DNA of 64,000 bases from Ambrosia x helenae (lineage: Eukaryota; Streptophyta; Magnoliopsida; Asterales; Asteraceae). A program made the position numbers and the translations under genes. The DNA is taken from the NCBI GenBank assembly GCA_030844895.1, contig CM061226.1, positions 115,616,574 through 115,680,573 on the forward strand. The letters are read 5' to 3'. The notes under the pieces were generated by a model. The model did no database searches. It was not told the origin of the DNA and saw only the letters and a list, made by a program, of their open reading frames with translations. Below, piece by piece: positions 46,691 to 57,186 of this stretch (positions within the stretch are counted from its first letter, which is position 1; each line of letters opens with the position of its first letter).

Positions 46691-46899
46691 AGACACTGTT
46701 CTATAATTGTTTTGTCAGTTACAATGTATACTAAATAACCTATTAATACTCACATACCAAAAGACAATATTACCCCTTGATTTAATTAAAAAGTTAATTA
46801 ATGTTTAACATATTTACCATCATGCCATTGAAGATGGATGGATGAGATTGGTTCCTAAAGTTCCTAACTAAGGGTTGGTTCTCAATTGAACCCTACCCT

Positions 46900-46927
46900 A
46901 TACATATATACATATATATATATATAT
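46900..46927. repeat. (TA)n-rich tract between TA-elements 4 and 5
   Basis: TATACATATATACATATATA and TA units, a slightly degenerate microsatellite. Confidence 0.9.
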
Positions 46928-47261
46928 GTTGAGTAAAGATCAAATACATATAGTTTTTTTGTAAGAACTGTGAGAATCAAAGGGGGTAAATTTTTTTTTT
47001 TTTTAGAATTTTTTTTTCCATGTGCTTAAACATTCTTTCTAAATGAATAATACAAAAAAAAAATTAAAAAAAATTTTTTTTAGTGTAATTACGTCATTAA
47101 GGTAAATACATTAGTTTACACTAAAGTAATTATGTAATTACTCTACACGTAATTACTCTACACCAATTTTTTTTTTTTTTAATTTTCAATACTATTTTTT
47201 TTTTTGAACAGAAACTTTCATTAAAAACACGGCAAGCTCTCAAACCGAGAACCGCCAAACA

Positions 47262-49718
47262 TCAATACATATACAACGGATATATCGACCAATCTTTCCA
47301 AATAATATCTTTACATTTTGACCTATACTTCAACCATAAGAACGTCTTCGATTTCACTTGCGCAATGACGTCCATGACCTTATAGTCCTTTCCTTGAAAA
47401 ATCTTCATATTTCTCGCATTCCAAATCACCCACGCCGTAGTTAAAACAATACCACGAACTATCTTTTTTCTCCATTTCCCGGCGTGAACATTATGATAAA
47501 GGTTCAATAGATCGTCAAAATCATAGATATACATTGGCTCCAATCTACACCAATGACCTATTCTACTCCAAATCTCATCCGCAAAACCACATCTAACCAT
47601 CACATGTCGGATGTCCTCGTCTGCGTGATTACAAAAAACACAGCCACCATTCTGAATATGAACCCCTCTTTGCGTTAATGCAGCACGCGTTGGCAGCTTA
47701 TCACAATCCGCTCTCCATGCAGACAAATTAACCTTCAACGGCACCCAAGATTCCCAAATGAAAGACTTAATCGGCCTAGAACCTGACTCCACAATCAATC
47801 GCTTCAGATCAGCAACCGTAAACGGCCCTCTATCATCATGATTCCAGGTCCACGTGTCTTCTCTGTCACTAAGCTTTATATCCGTAACCATTCTGCATAA
47901 ATCTTGCAACTCTGACAATTCTTGGACTGTACCCGGCTGTCTTCTCCAAGCACCTGCAAAAACAATCTCACAATCAATCTGAGTCAGCCTGTCTCGAACT
48001 CTGCAGCCCTTCCTCACTTCCAGATTGTATAGACCCGGCCATCTGTCTTTCAAAATCGTGTCACCCAACCAGCAATCATACCAGAATCTGATCGCAGCCC
48101 CGTTCCCAATACTACCTTTAATAAACTGTTGCAATGGAACATTGTTGATTTGAGCCGCTTCCAACAAAGTCACAATAGATTTCCAACATCCTGGTAATGA
48201 TCGTTTGATAGGCATAAACACCCAAAGACCTCTACCACCATGAATTGCCACAATGGTATTTCTCCATATCGATCCCACCTCCGTAACGAATCTCCAAGCC
48301 CACTTGGCTAACAACGCCAAGTTCACTACCCCAAGCTTTGCCACACCCCACCCTCCCATCTTTTTATGAGTAGTTATAATGTCCCAAGAAACCCAATGCA
48401 TTTTACGAGCCTCCTCATTACCGGACCAAAGAAAATCACGCATTAATCTTTCCATCATATTCAACATCTTAATCGGAGCTTTAAAAAGAGACAAGTAATA
48501 TATCGGCAAACTAGACAACACCGACTTAATCAATGTCAATCTACCCCCCAACGATAACGTCTTAGCCTTCCATAAAGAAAGCCTATTTTTAATTGTCTCT
48601 ATCACCGGATCCCAATTAGAAACCCGGTTCATGTTTGCCCCAACCCGAATACCTAAATAATCAAAAGGCATTACTCCCACTTTACACCCAATAACATCCG
48701 CCATCTTTTTAACTTCCACCTCATTAAGACCAACTCCATATATAAAAGATTTCTGAAAATTAATTTTCAGACCCGAACACACATGGAAAACTCGGAGAAT
48801 TCTAGCAACATTCTTCAAATTCTCCTCATCCCAATCACCCACAATCAATGCATCGTCGGCATAAAAAAGGTGTGACAAAGTTTTAGACTCTCCACCAAAA
48901 TCGATACCTCTAATAACCCGTAATTTACAAGCTTTGTCTAACAGACAGTGAAGCACCTCCATCAAAACTAAGAACAGAAAAGGAGATAACGGATCCCCCT
49001 GTCTAACCCCCTTCTCACAATTAAATTCAAATGTAGGCGACCCGTTCACTAAAACCGCCGAACGGGCCGATTTTAAAATCCCCTTTACCCACAAGCACCA
49101 TCTATCCGGGAAACCCATACGGTCAAGCGTGTGCAATAAAAAATCCCAATTGACGTTGTCATACGCCTTCTCAAAATCCAGCTTTAGTAAAAACGCTTTT
49201 TTCTCCATCTTCTTAACCCAACCCACCGTCTCATTAATCAACAGCGGGCCATCCAAAATAAACCTACCTTTAAGAAAGGCAGATTGCGAGCCCGATATCA
49301 CCTGATCCAACGTGGTCTTCATACGAGCAGCTAATACCTTCGATATAACCTTACTTATAATTCCGACCAAATTAATGGGCCTATAATCTTTGAGACCCAC
49401 TGTTACTTTGGTTTTAGGAATTAAAGTAATAAACGAGGAACTACAACCTCTACTAATCTCTCCATGCTCAAAAAAACGATCAAAAACATCATAGAAGTCC
49501 TGCTCCAAAAACGCCCAAAAAAATTTCACAAACCTGAAATTAAAACCTTCGGGACCTGGAGCTCTATCCGACCCACAATAAAATACTGCATTTTTAATCT
49601 CTTCTCTAGTAAAACGTTTCACCAACGCTTCTGCACCAACATTATTGAGACGCTTCATGTCTTCGCAATCCACCTTTGGTCTATGTTTATGTCGATCTGA
49701 GAAATGATTTCTAAAGAA
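47262..49718 (-). pseudogene. LINE ORF2, reverse transcriptase and zf-RVT part
   Basis: At least 803 residues open from MDCEDMKRLN (49673), with in-frame text further upstream (FFRNHFSDRHKHRPKV) up to the LTR junction. RT motifs in order, numbered from that Met: FITLIPK (81-87), DYRPINLVG (96-104), SAFLKGRFILDGPLL (131-145), KLDFEKAYDNVNW (164-176), QGDPLSPFLF (225-234) and the catalytic FYADDALIVG (270-279; Asp273 and Asp274). The zf-RVT domain with CVFCNHADEDIRHVMVRC follows near residues 680-700. The RT is complete and uninterrupted. It is called a pseudogene because the upstream endonuclease is separated by the LTR and truncated. Confidence 0.9.
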
Positions 49719-50217
49719 AATAATGTGACAACTCGGGTAAATCTCTCTTTTGGTCTCTATCTTTTGTTTGTTTCCTTCGTTATTTCTTTTGTTCTTTTGT
49801 TACTTGTGCAATTTTCGGGACGAAAATTCTTTTAACGTGGGAATGATGTGACACCCGGCAAATTCTGGTTAACAATGTTATCTAGATGAAAGTCTATCTT
49901 AGCGAGTCACGCGTATATTGTACTTAACTGGGCTAGTTAAGTCGGGTTATGGTTCGGGAACTATCGGTTTAGTCTAGAGGGACATTGGATGTTGGTCTAG
50001 AGGTTCATTAGATGTCGGTCCTTAACCAAGTGTACAAACGGTGACGATTTGTAGGATCGTCAGGGCATACGGAACATACGAGTCTCGAGTCCAGGGAATT
50101 GGTGAACGAGTGTAAATATGTGTATTTACTTGTATTATGTGTTTACAATCATTATGTGACTTGTCGGTACGTGAATATGTGTTAACATATGTTAAAACGG
50201 GGTTTAACGCGCAAAAC

Positions 50218-50400
50218 GCACAAAACCAACCCCTATAGGCGATTAGGAAGCCTAATCACCTATAGGGGAGGCGAGTAGGGGACTTTAAGGGCGATTAGGG
50301 TCCTAATCGCGTGGATGTATAGGCGATTAGGCCCAATCACATGAACATTCATGCGATTAGCAGCTCTAATCGCATGAAACTGCTGCACAATCGCTAGTAA
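50218..50400. repeat. GCGATTAGG word array, TATA-proximal copy
   Basis: TATAGGCGATTAGG, CCTAATCACC, GGGCGATTAGGGTCCTAATC, ATGCGATTAGC and inverses; ends just before the TATA box. Confidence 0.88.
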
Positions 50401-50423
50401 CGGGCTGGACGACTAAAAACGAC

Positions 50424-50431
50424 TATAAATA
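50424..50431 (+). promoter_or_regulatory. LTR TATA box
   Basis: TATAAATA followed by CCATACTTAACC, matching the TATA context of the minus-strand LTR at 26582-26589. Confidence 0.7.
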
Positions 50432-51039
50432 CCATACTTAACCTCCTAAACTTCATTATACAAACCCTAGTCGTCCCATAACCCGCCCCAACACATAAAC
50501 AACCTCTGGAAGGCGATTTTTGATCAAAACACAAGGTTTCAAGCTTGAATCATCATTCTTTCATAATCCTAAGGTTTGGTTTTCATCCATAAATCTTTAT
50601 AAACGTTTTTAATCAATCCCTAATGGTCCAGACCTGTTCTTAAACGAAAAAGCTTTCTGAAAATCGTTAATAAGGGTTGTTAATCGGATTATAACTAATA
50701 TACATGCGTTATGGGTGTGTATGATTAGAAAGCTAGGATTTTTATGATTCATGATGATGGATTGATATGTTATTATGTTAGGTCAGAATTGATATTGATA
50801 GTATGATGATAGAAATCTCAGTAATTGGATATTAGGGTTATGATTACGCGTGTTAGTATGATGTTGCATGCTATGTGAATGGTGTTTGGATTACTTGGTT
50901 GCATGCAGGACTGATTATACGAGGTTAAACGAAGGATTTTGGGTTAAACATGTTTAGGATAGTGTTTGGGATGATATTGGGTGGTTACACACGTTCTGGA
51001 TCTGATTTGGAGCGTTAAACGCGCGAAAAACCGGAACAG

Positions 51040-51345
51040 CAAGGTTACAGGCGAGTAGCATTCCTAATCGCCTATGTTATAGGCGAGTAGGGTGCTAATC
51101 GCCTATAACTCAGGCGAGTAGAGGCCTACTCGTGTGACATTAAGGGTGATTAGCCCTAATTGCTAGTTTTACATGCAATCAGCCCTAATTGCTAGTTTTT
51201 ACATGCAATTAGCCCTAATTGCTAGTTTCTATAGGCAATTAGCCCTAATTGCTAGTTTCTATAGGCAATTAGCCCTAATTGCTAGTTTGTATATGCAATC
51301 AGTCCTAAATGCTAGTTTACGTTTCCTAATCGCGTGTACTGCTGC
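51040..51345. repeat. GCGAGTAGG/GCAATTAGCCC word array, distal copy
   Basis: First part: GGCGAGTAG and CTAATCGCCTAT in both orientations. Second part: five tandem units of about 30-32 bp containing AATTAGCCCTAATTGCTAG. Confidence 0.88.
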
Positions 51346-52497
51346 TGTAAGTGTAAATTAGCATTCCGAGACCCGATTTGACATGTAGTAACATGCTAGG
51401 AACCTCAAAACATATATAATAACTTAGTAACATATGTTTGGGTGTAATTCGGTGATACGTGAACTATGTGCTAGGACTTGTTGTGCGTTAACGTATGTTA
51501 AGTGTAATTGCGTTATTGTATGTTTTGGAGCGTAAACATAACACGGGGAGTCTCGGGTCACCAATGGGATGTCGAGTCTTGTACTTCGGGTCAGTTAAAC
51601 AGTCACGGTGTTTTTAAACGAACTTGGTTATGGTCTGGACATCTAGGGACTAATTAACCTACGGGTTATTAGTCTAAGTACTTGTAACTGTCATATGTTA
51701 GGTCGCCGCCTTACGGGACTAGCATAGCAGCTGAGTTTACTCGGGTTAAGGAGTAACGCAACTTAAGGTGAGTTTACGGCCCCTCTTTTAAACTGGTTTT
51801 ATACTTTCGGGGGAGAAAACATGTGTTAAAACGATTATTTGGTAACTACTGTCATACTATGGGTTTCTATTGTGTACTACACGATCTTTGGAAGTCCCGG
51901 GGGGAACCATGAATGTGCGGGTTTGCACAACGGGGAAATGTGAATAGCGCTATTGGGAGTGACCAACCCCGCTCGTCGGCTTGGAGGGCCGGGCGAGTGC
52001 ATATTGTCTCAAACAGGAACAACAGGAACAATTGGTACTTTTCGGGCACAACATCTGGTATTCGAGTTAGTAATGGTTTTCCAATCGTGGTAGTAACAAA
52101 ACTTACGCCTAGCTAGCGTATACTGGTTTTCGATTGTTATAGTATGGACAGGTGGACTTGGTACTTGGATACAAAACCTGTAAACTCACCAGCATTTTTG
52201 TGCTGACGTAAACTTTTACATGTTTTCTCAGGTCGCTAAGGTAGCACGACTGGACTAGGGCGCACGCGTCTGCACGGCGTCTAACTAGGGTTGCATGGTC
52301 TTTTGAACGTTGAACTATTATTTCATTGTTGAGATACTGTTTTTGAATAAGCTTCCGCTGTAAACGGGATTTTTAAACTATGTTTTGAAATTGCATTTAT
52401 ATTCATTTAGACTTGTTTATTGTGATCGTTGGTTTGGATCCTGGTTTGTCATGCGCCTCGCGGTAAAACTCCGCAAGTGGATTTTGGGGGTGTGACA

Positions 52498-53520
52498 AAT
52501 AAAAACCTCCTTTTTAACAAGAGACGGAGTATTTATCCATTCTCCATCAACCTTAAGACCCGGAATAGAATTTGAGGCCTTCCTACCATTAACCATACCA
52601 TGAAAGAACGCCGAATTCTCGTCCCCATCAATAGCCCATCTCACTCTAGATTTTTGTTTCAAATCTCTATTATGGCACATGTTCAAAAAATCAATGCCAT
52701 TTCTACATTCTTCCATAACCCACTGTTCCTCTTCCTATAAATCCCTAGTCTCCAAAGTAATCTCAATTTTCTCCAAATCCTCTTTCATAGCTTTCATATC
52801 GTCTCCTTCTTTGTTTATGACTTCCTTCCACCAACTTTTAAGACAATTCCGCACATGTTTTAGTTTCACCATAATTTTTTGATCTGGGTTCCCCTGCACA
52901 TCACACTCTTCAAAAGCTTTAATCACCACCTTCTCACACCCGGGTCTGTTTAACCAAGAATTAAACCATCTAAATGGTTTAGGCCCAAAATTCAAATCCA
53001 CCATCGAAACAAGAAGCGGACAATGATCAGAGTGCTCCTTAGGAAGAGCTCGAAGACACGCAGCCGGCCACTTATTAAAAAAATTCTGACAAACCAACAC
53101 CCTGTCAATCTTACTCATTTTGTGATCTCTACCTTTTCCGGTCAAACAAGTAAATTTAAAACCACGCATGTAGTATTCCATCAGACCCAAATCGTCAATA
53201 AACTTATTAAAATCATCCGCCACCCCTTTTTTAAAGACTGAATTACGACGTTCTTCAGGGAATCTGACCGCATTAAAATCACCCAATAACACAATCAATC
53301 CCGAACAGTTTCTAACCACCCCTGTCAATTCCACCCATAATCTTTTTTTTGCACCCGCCCTTTGTGGAGCATAAACATTAATAAAATTCACAATCGAACC
53401 ATCACTATTTAACATACCTGTCGTAACAAGGTAGTACCTGTTACTCAGCGACGCCGTTTTCTGGAACAATTTAGGATTCCAAACATTCACAAGGCCCCCT
53501 GATCTCCCTTGATTATCACA
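52498..53520 (-). pseudogene. LINE ORF2, endonuclease part (truncated)
   Basis: Reading leftward from 53520: DNQGRSGGLVNVWNPKLF, FINVYAPQRAG, LIVLLGDFNAVRFPEERRNS (EEN-type DFNAVR), GRDHKMSKIDRVLVCQNF and LPKEHSDHCPLL with the SDHxP motif of AP-type endonucleases. The N-terminal third of the endonuclease is missing. A stop replaces one codon at about 52735 (RDL-stop-EEEQW), after which the linker region (CNRDLKQK-like, RVRWAIDGDENSAFFHG) continues to the LTR junction. Confidence 0.88.
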
Positions 53521-53634
53521 GTTATGTTTAACAATATGAGAAAAAAAAATTTGAAAAAAAAAATAAAAAAAAATACTATCCTTTGATTATCACAGTTCTT
53601 ACCAAAAAAACTATTTATACCGGATCTTTCCCCT

Positions 53635-54571
53635 ATATATGTTTGCTCTTATCATTGTAAGTCATCTTATTTTTTTGTAACTGTAGTTGGATATATGCAA
53701 GTATTTGATCAGATCATTGTCTTATTAAACTTCTGTCACTTACTCGCATATTATGATAGGCATAAATTTGGACCGGGTTAAGAGGACAATCAAATGGAAA
53801 ATATATGTGTTGCATTCTTTTAGGTAATTTGCCATTTGTTTTAAGAAAATTTTAGGCAACTTCTATTACGTTATAAATAGATCATTGGCTCTCTATCTTT
53901 CCTATAATTTCTGATGTGGAGGTCAAAATAAATCCATTAAATAAACCTTCCCTTTTAGAAGCTTTTATGTATTTTAAACAGCTGAGATTTAATCTTAGCA
54001 TGATCTAATGGTGGAGAAAGATTTCAGGACCCTTTGACTTTAAGGAGAGCATAAGTATATATAATTTACTATATATAGATCATTGTAATTAAATTCGATT
54101 AAACGTGTTTAATTCTCAATTTAAATTTCTAAATTTATGACATAACGGTTTGTTTAAAACGTAAATAGTGATTTAATTTAAAAATTTATACCTCCATTTT
54201 TATGCATATTTTGTTTAATAACATATTTTTGTTGGTGTATACGTATCATAAAATTTACAACGTACATACAAGTCAAATACCATCTAAGGATAATTATATG
54301 ACGTATTACATGCATCAGTTTATAATTTAACGACTGTTTATTTAACATTTATATGTTAAATAAATGTTATAAAAACATATTCAAAGTTTTTGACCGTGGC
54401 TGCAACGTAATCTTGAATGAGAACACATTGGTTAAGGTTAAACATATGGTCCAAACCTTCATTTTAAATTATGTTTTTATTATTATTTATTTATATTTAT
54501 TGCTCTTTGTATCAAAATCTTTATCTATAAAAGACGTGTGCACTCATTCAGTTGTGTGCCAAGAAACAAAC
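53635..54571 (+). promoter_or_regulatory. Spacer and promoter region of the lipase gene
   Basis: AT-rich, no gene. TATAAAAG at 54526-54533 lies 39-46 bp upstream of the start codon and is the likely TATA box. The leader would be very short. Confidence 0.5.
54526..54533 (+). promoter_or_regulatory. Putative TATA box of the lipase gene
   Basis: TATAAAAG, 39 bp before the ATG. Confidence 0.6.
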
Positions 54572-57186
54572 ATGGCTTATACAATTACCACTAATCTTCT
54601 TATTTTTCTCTACTTGATCTCGATCGGTAAAGCTGTACGCAACTTGAATTCCATCAACAATCAAGATGATTCGTCGTTGTTGTTGGTTGATCAAGTTGGC
54701 ATATGCAGCTTGTTGATCGAGACACAAGGCTACAAGTGCGAAGAACATAAGGTATGTGTTCTCTTATTTTTATTTTATAATGTCGCTAAAGATGATAGAT
54801 CAATATGGTAGGTAAGATACTAAAACGATAGATTTATGTTCTTTTTAGGTAGTTGTGCCATTTGTTTTGAACAAGTTAGGGGGTGTTTGGGATTGATTAT
54901 TCAAAACAGATTATGCGTTTTGGAAAAGCAGGGGTGGAGCTGCTTATAGATTATTGCGTTTTGGTAGCCTAAAAAACTGATTAACTGCGTTTTCAAAACG
55001 CAATCCAAACACTAAAAACTGATTATCTGCGTTTTCAAAACGCAATAATCTAATAATCAGATTCAAAACGCAATCCCAAACACCCTCTTAATATTAATAT
55101 AAGATGACTCGAATGATAACTTTACATATAAATTTGTTGACATTGTGAACTCTACGTGGAGTCATGCTAACAAACCCTAATATGATAATAATATCTAATA
55201 GCTTCTACGTGTTTTGTTTTAGGTGACGACTGAAGATGGTTATATACTTAGCATGCAACATATTCTGGGATCACACGATGGTACAAAGGCGGACAAGCCA
55301 CCGGTTTTGTTACAACACGGGCTTCTTATGGTAGTTTCGTAATCCAAACATAAGCTATTGTTTTCTTGAACAGGATATTGATGTTCTCGTGTTTGGCAGG
55401 ACGGTGCAACATGGGTTATAAACTCTCGAAACGAATCACTTGGGTTTATTTTGGCAGATAACGGGTTTGATGTGTGGATAGCAAACACTCGTGGAACCAA
55501 GTATAGTCGTGGTCATACGTCCCTTAGTCCTAGCGATCCAGTCCGTTTTCTTTATTATGTCACAATTTTATTAGGTTTTATTTTTTATAAAATTTTAAAT
55601 CACTTTGTATGTTATTTTGTAGGCCTATTGGGAATGGTCATGGGACGAATTAGTAGAGTATGATCTTCCGACATCAATCCAATATGTTCGCGATCAAACG
55701 GGCCAAAACCTACATTATGTTGGCCATTCCTTGGTAAGTTTAAACGATGACAAAAGAGTGTTACATATTGTGTTACATATTGTTCTATATACCGTAAAAT
55801 GTGATGGCGTTGTTAATCCATAGTTGTGTTAAAAATGTTGATTATTTAGGGAACTTTGATCGCATTTTCGGCATTTTCAAAATCCCAAACGTTGAACATG
55901 TTGAGATCAGCCGTGTTGCTTAGCCCGATCGCGTATTTGGGACAAGTGTCGTCGCCTCTCGCTAGAGTTGCTGCCCAAGCTTTCCTAGGCGAGGTAAAGC
56001 GCTCACGTTTCCTTGTTTTAAAACGACGCTTTGATCAACGACTAAAGTTTTCTTTCTTGTTACAGGCTGCATATTGGTTGGGTCTCCGTGAATTTGCTCC
56101 AAGAGGGTAACAAAGATTTTATTTTTCTAAATTTGAATATAAATTAGTAGTTATTTGTGATGATTGTAAGCGTTTGTGACAGATTTAGTTTAAATACACA
56201 GGAAAGAAGTTGCTGGCCTACTAAGTTTTATGTGCAACAATCCCGGCATTGATTGCACACAATTAATGACATCGTTTACGGGTATTAATTTACAACATTT
56301 GACTAAATATATGTTACATACAAAGAAATATAAATATGTTTTGGGGTAATTGTAGGACCAAACTGTTGTATGAACTCGTCGATGACCGGTAAGTTTCTTG
56401 AGCACGAACCGCACTCTACCTCGACTAAGAATCTGATCCATCTTTCTCAAAGTAAGTTCACTATCTATATATGTCAAAGCATATTACACAACTCTTTAAT
56501 GCATAAGTATTAATACAACATCATAAGTTCGTAACATACATTGTTCAACTGAATAATAATATTATTTTGCATGAAATCATTAAACTATATAGCTACTAAA
56601 AACAAGATTTTTATTGATAGGGCAAAAATAAAAAGAAAGTGATTTAGACCATAATATTGAACCATAAATCAGTTTGATTTAGAAATCCACTTCTACTAAA
56701 TTGTTGGACGTCAATCGAACTGTTAAATAATCACAACCGAACCATAAACTACCTATTAAACCGTTAAACCAACCAATTTTCTTTGGTTTATGCGCGGTTC
56801 AATAGATTTTAACAGTTTATGAACATTCCTCCATCAAATTTGTTTATTTGATGAGAATTTACGCAGTGATCCGTAGTGGGGCTATAACAATGTATGATTA
56901 CGGCAATCCTTATGATAACAAGAAGCACTATGGGCAGCTGACGCCGCCTGTATACGACATGGGAAGCATCCCAAAAGACTTCCCGATGTACTTAAGTTAT
57001 GGAAGGAAGGATGAGCTCTCTGACGTGCAAGACGTTCAGACGTTACTTGGAAGTTTAAATGATCACGACCCGGATAAGCTTGTTGTGCAGTACATAGAGG
57101 ATTATGCACATGCTGATTTTATTTTTGGTGTAAACGCTAAAGAAGTTGTGTATGATCCTATGATTGTGTTTTTTAAGCTCCATTAG
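54572..57186 (+). CDS. Secreted acid-lipase family protein (triacylglycerol lipase, AB-hydrolase type), nine exons
   Basis: Proposed exons: 54572-54751, 55223-55330, 55400-55540, 55623-55733, 55850-55993, 56066-56106, 56202-56281, 56356-56451, 56867-57186. All junctions are GT/AG and the phases join to 406 residues. A hydrophobic signal peptide covers residues 1-20. The lipase N-terminal AB-hydrolase-associated region (GYKCEEHKVTTEDGYIL) precedes LLQHGLLMDGATWV (oxyanion side), WIANTRGTKYSRGH, the nucleophile elbow GHSLG (Ser179, split by intron 4), GRKD (Asp349) and YAHADF (His382). The triad is complete. By family, it hydrolyses acyl glycerols in a secretory compartment; homologues include MPL1 and LIP1-type plant lipases. 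Intron 1 holds a MITE. The donor GTCCGT of intron 3 is weak, so that border is the least sure. Confidence 0.92.
54889..55087. mobile_element. Tourist-like (PIF/Harbinger) MITE in lipase intron 1
   Basis: 199 bp. Ends GGGGGTGTTTGGGATTG and, inverted, GAGGGTGTTTGGGATTG. The 3-bp target duplication is TTA (54886-54888 and 55088-55090). The interior repeats TGCGTTTTCAAAACGCAAT words and is AT-rich. Confidence 0.88.

Larger units (their letters stand above)
45582..46899. mobile_element. TA-bounded inverted-repeat element 4 carrying TOM7
   Basis: The left end reads GGAAAAAGATCATTTAGGAA, then TAGTTAGGAACTTAGGAACC and AATCTGAGCCATTCAT. The right end, inverted, reads AGGGTAGGGTTCAATTGAGA, then TAGTTAGGAACTTTAGGAAC and CAATCTCATCCATC. 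(TA)n abuts both ends. The interior right half repeats TATACACTGATGTATAATTG and variants (at least nine copies, 46270-46690). A complete TOM7 reading frame occupies the left half. No transposase. Confidence 0.8.
49724..52497 (+). mobile_element. Gypsy-type solo-LTR-like insertion inside the LINE
   Basis: Starts TGTGACAACTCGGG and ends GGGTGTGACA. A 5-bp duplication AATAA flanks it (49719-49723 and 52498-52502). Removing it restores the LINE frame (KKEVFI joined to FFRNHF). An internal TGTGACACCCGGCAAATTC at 49849, preceded by TTTTCGGGACGAAAATTC, resembles a second LTR start, so the first 125 bp may be a leftover of the internal 3' end. It contains a TATA box at 50424 and two arrays of one word (50218-50400 and 51040-51345). 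No gag or pol. Confidence 0.82.
47196..53571 (-). mobile_element. L1-type LINE, 5'-truncated, itself opened by an LTR insertion
   Basis: The poly(A) tail appears as a T-run at 47196-47204. An 8-bp target duplication AATACTAT flanks it (47188-47195 and 53572-53579). ORF2 runs leftward from a truncated endonuclease domain (53520) through RT to zf-RVT (stop at 47262). The only clear lesion in the coding part, apart from the LTR at 49724-52497, is one stop (about 52735). Coding integrity suggests a recent insertion. Confidence 0.9.
46928..53634. mobile_element. TA-bounded inverted-repeat element 5, opened by a LINE
   Basis: The left end reads GAGTAAAGATCAAATACATA, TAGTTTTTTTTGTAAGAACT, GTGAGAATCAAAGGG. 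The right end, inverted, reads AGGGGAAAGATCCGG, ATAGTTTTTTTGGTAAGAAC, TGTGATAATCAAAGG. A TA tract abuts the left end and TATATAT follows the right end. Its own interior is mostly confined to 46990-47187 and contains GTAATTAC/TAGTGTAATTAC words. The LINE at 47196-53571 fills the rest. Without it the element is only about 330 bp. Confidence 0.75.
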
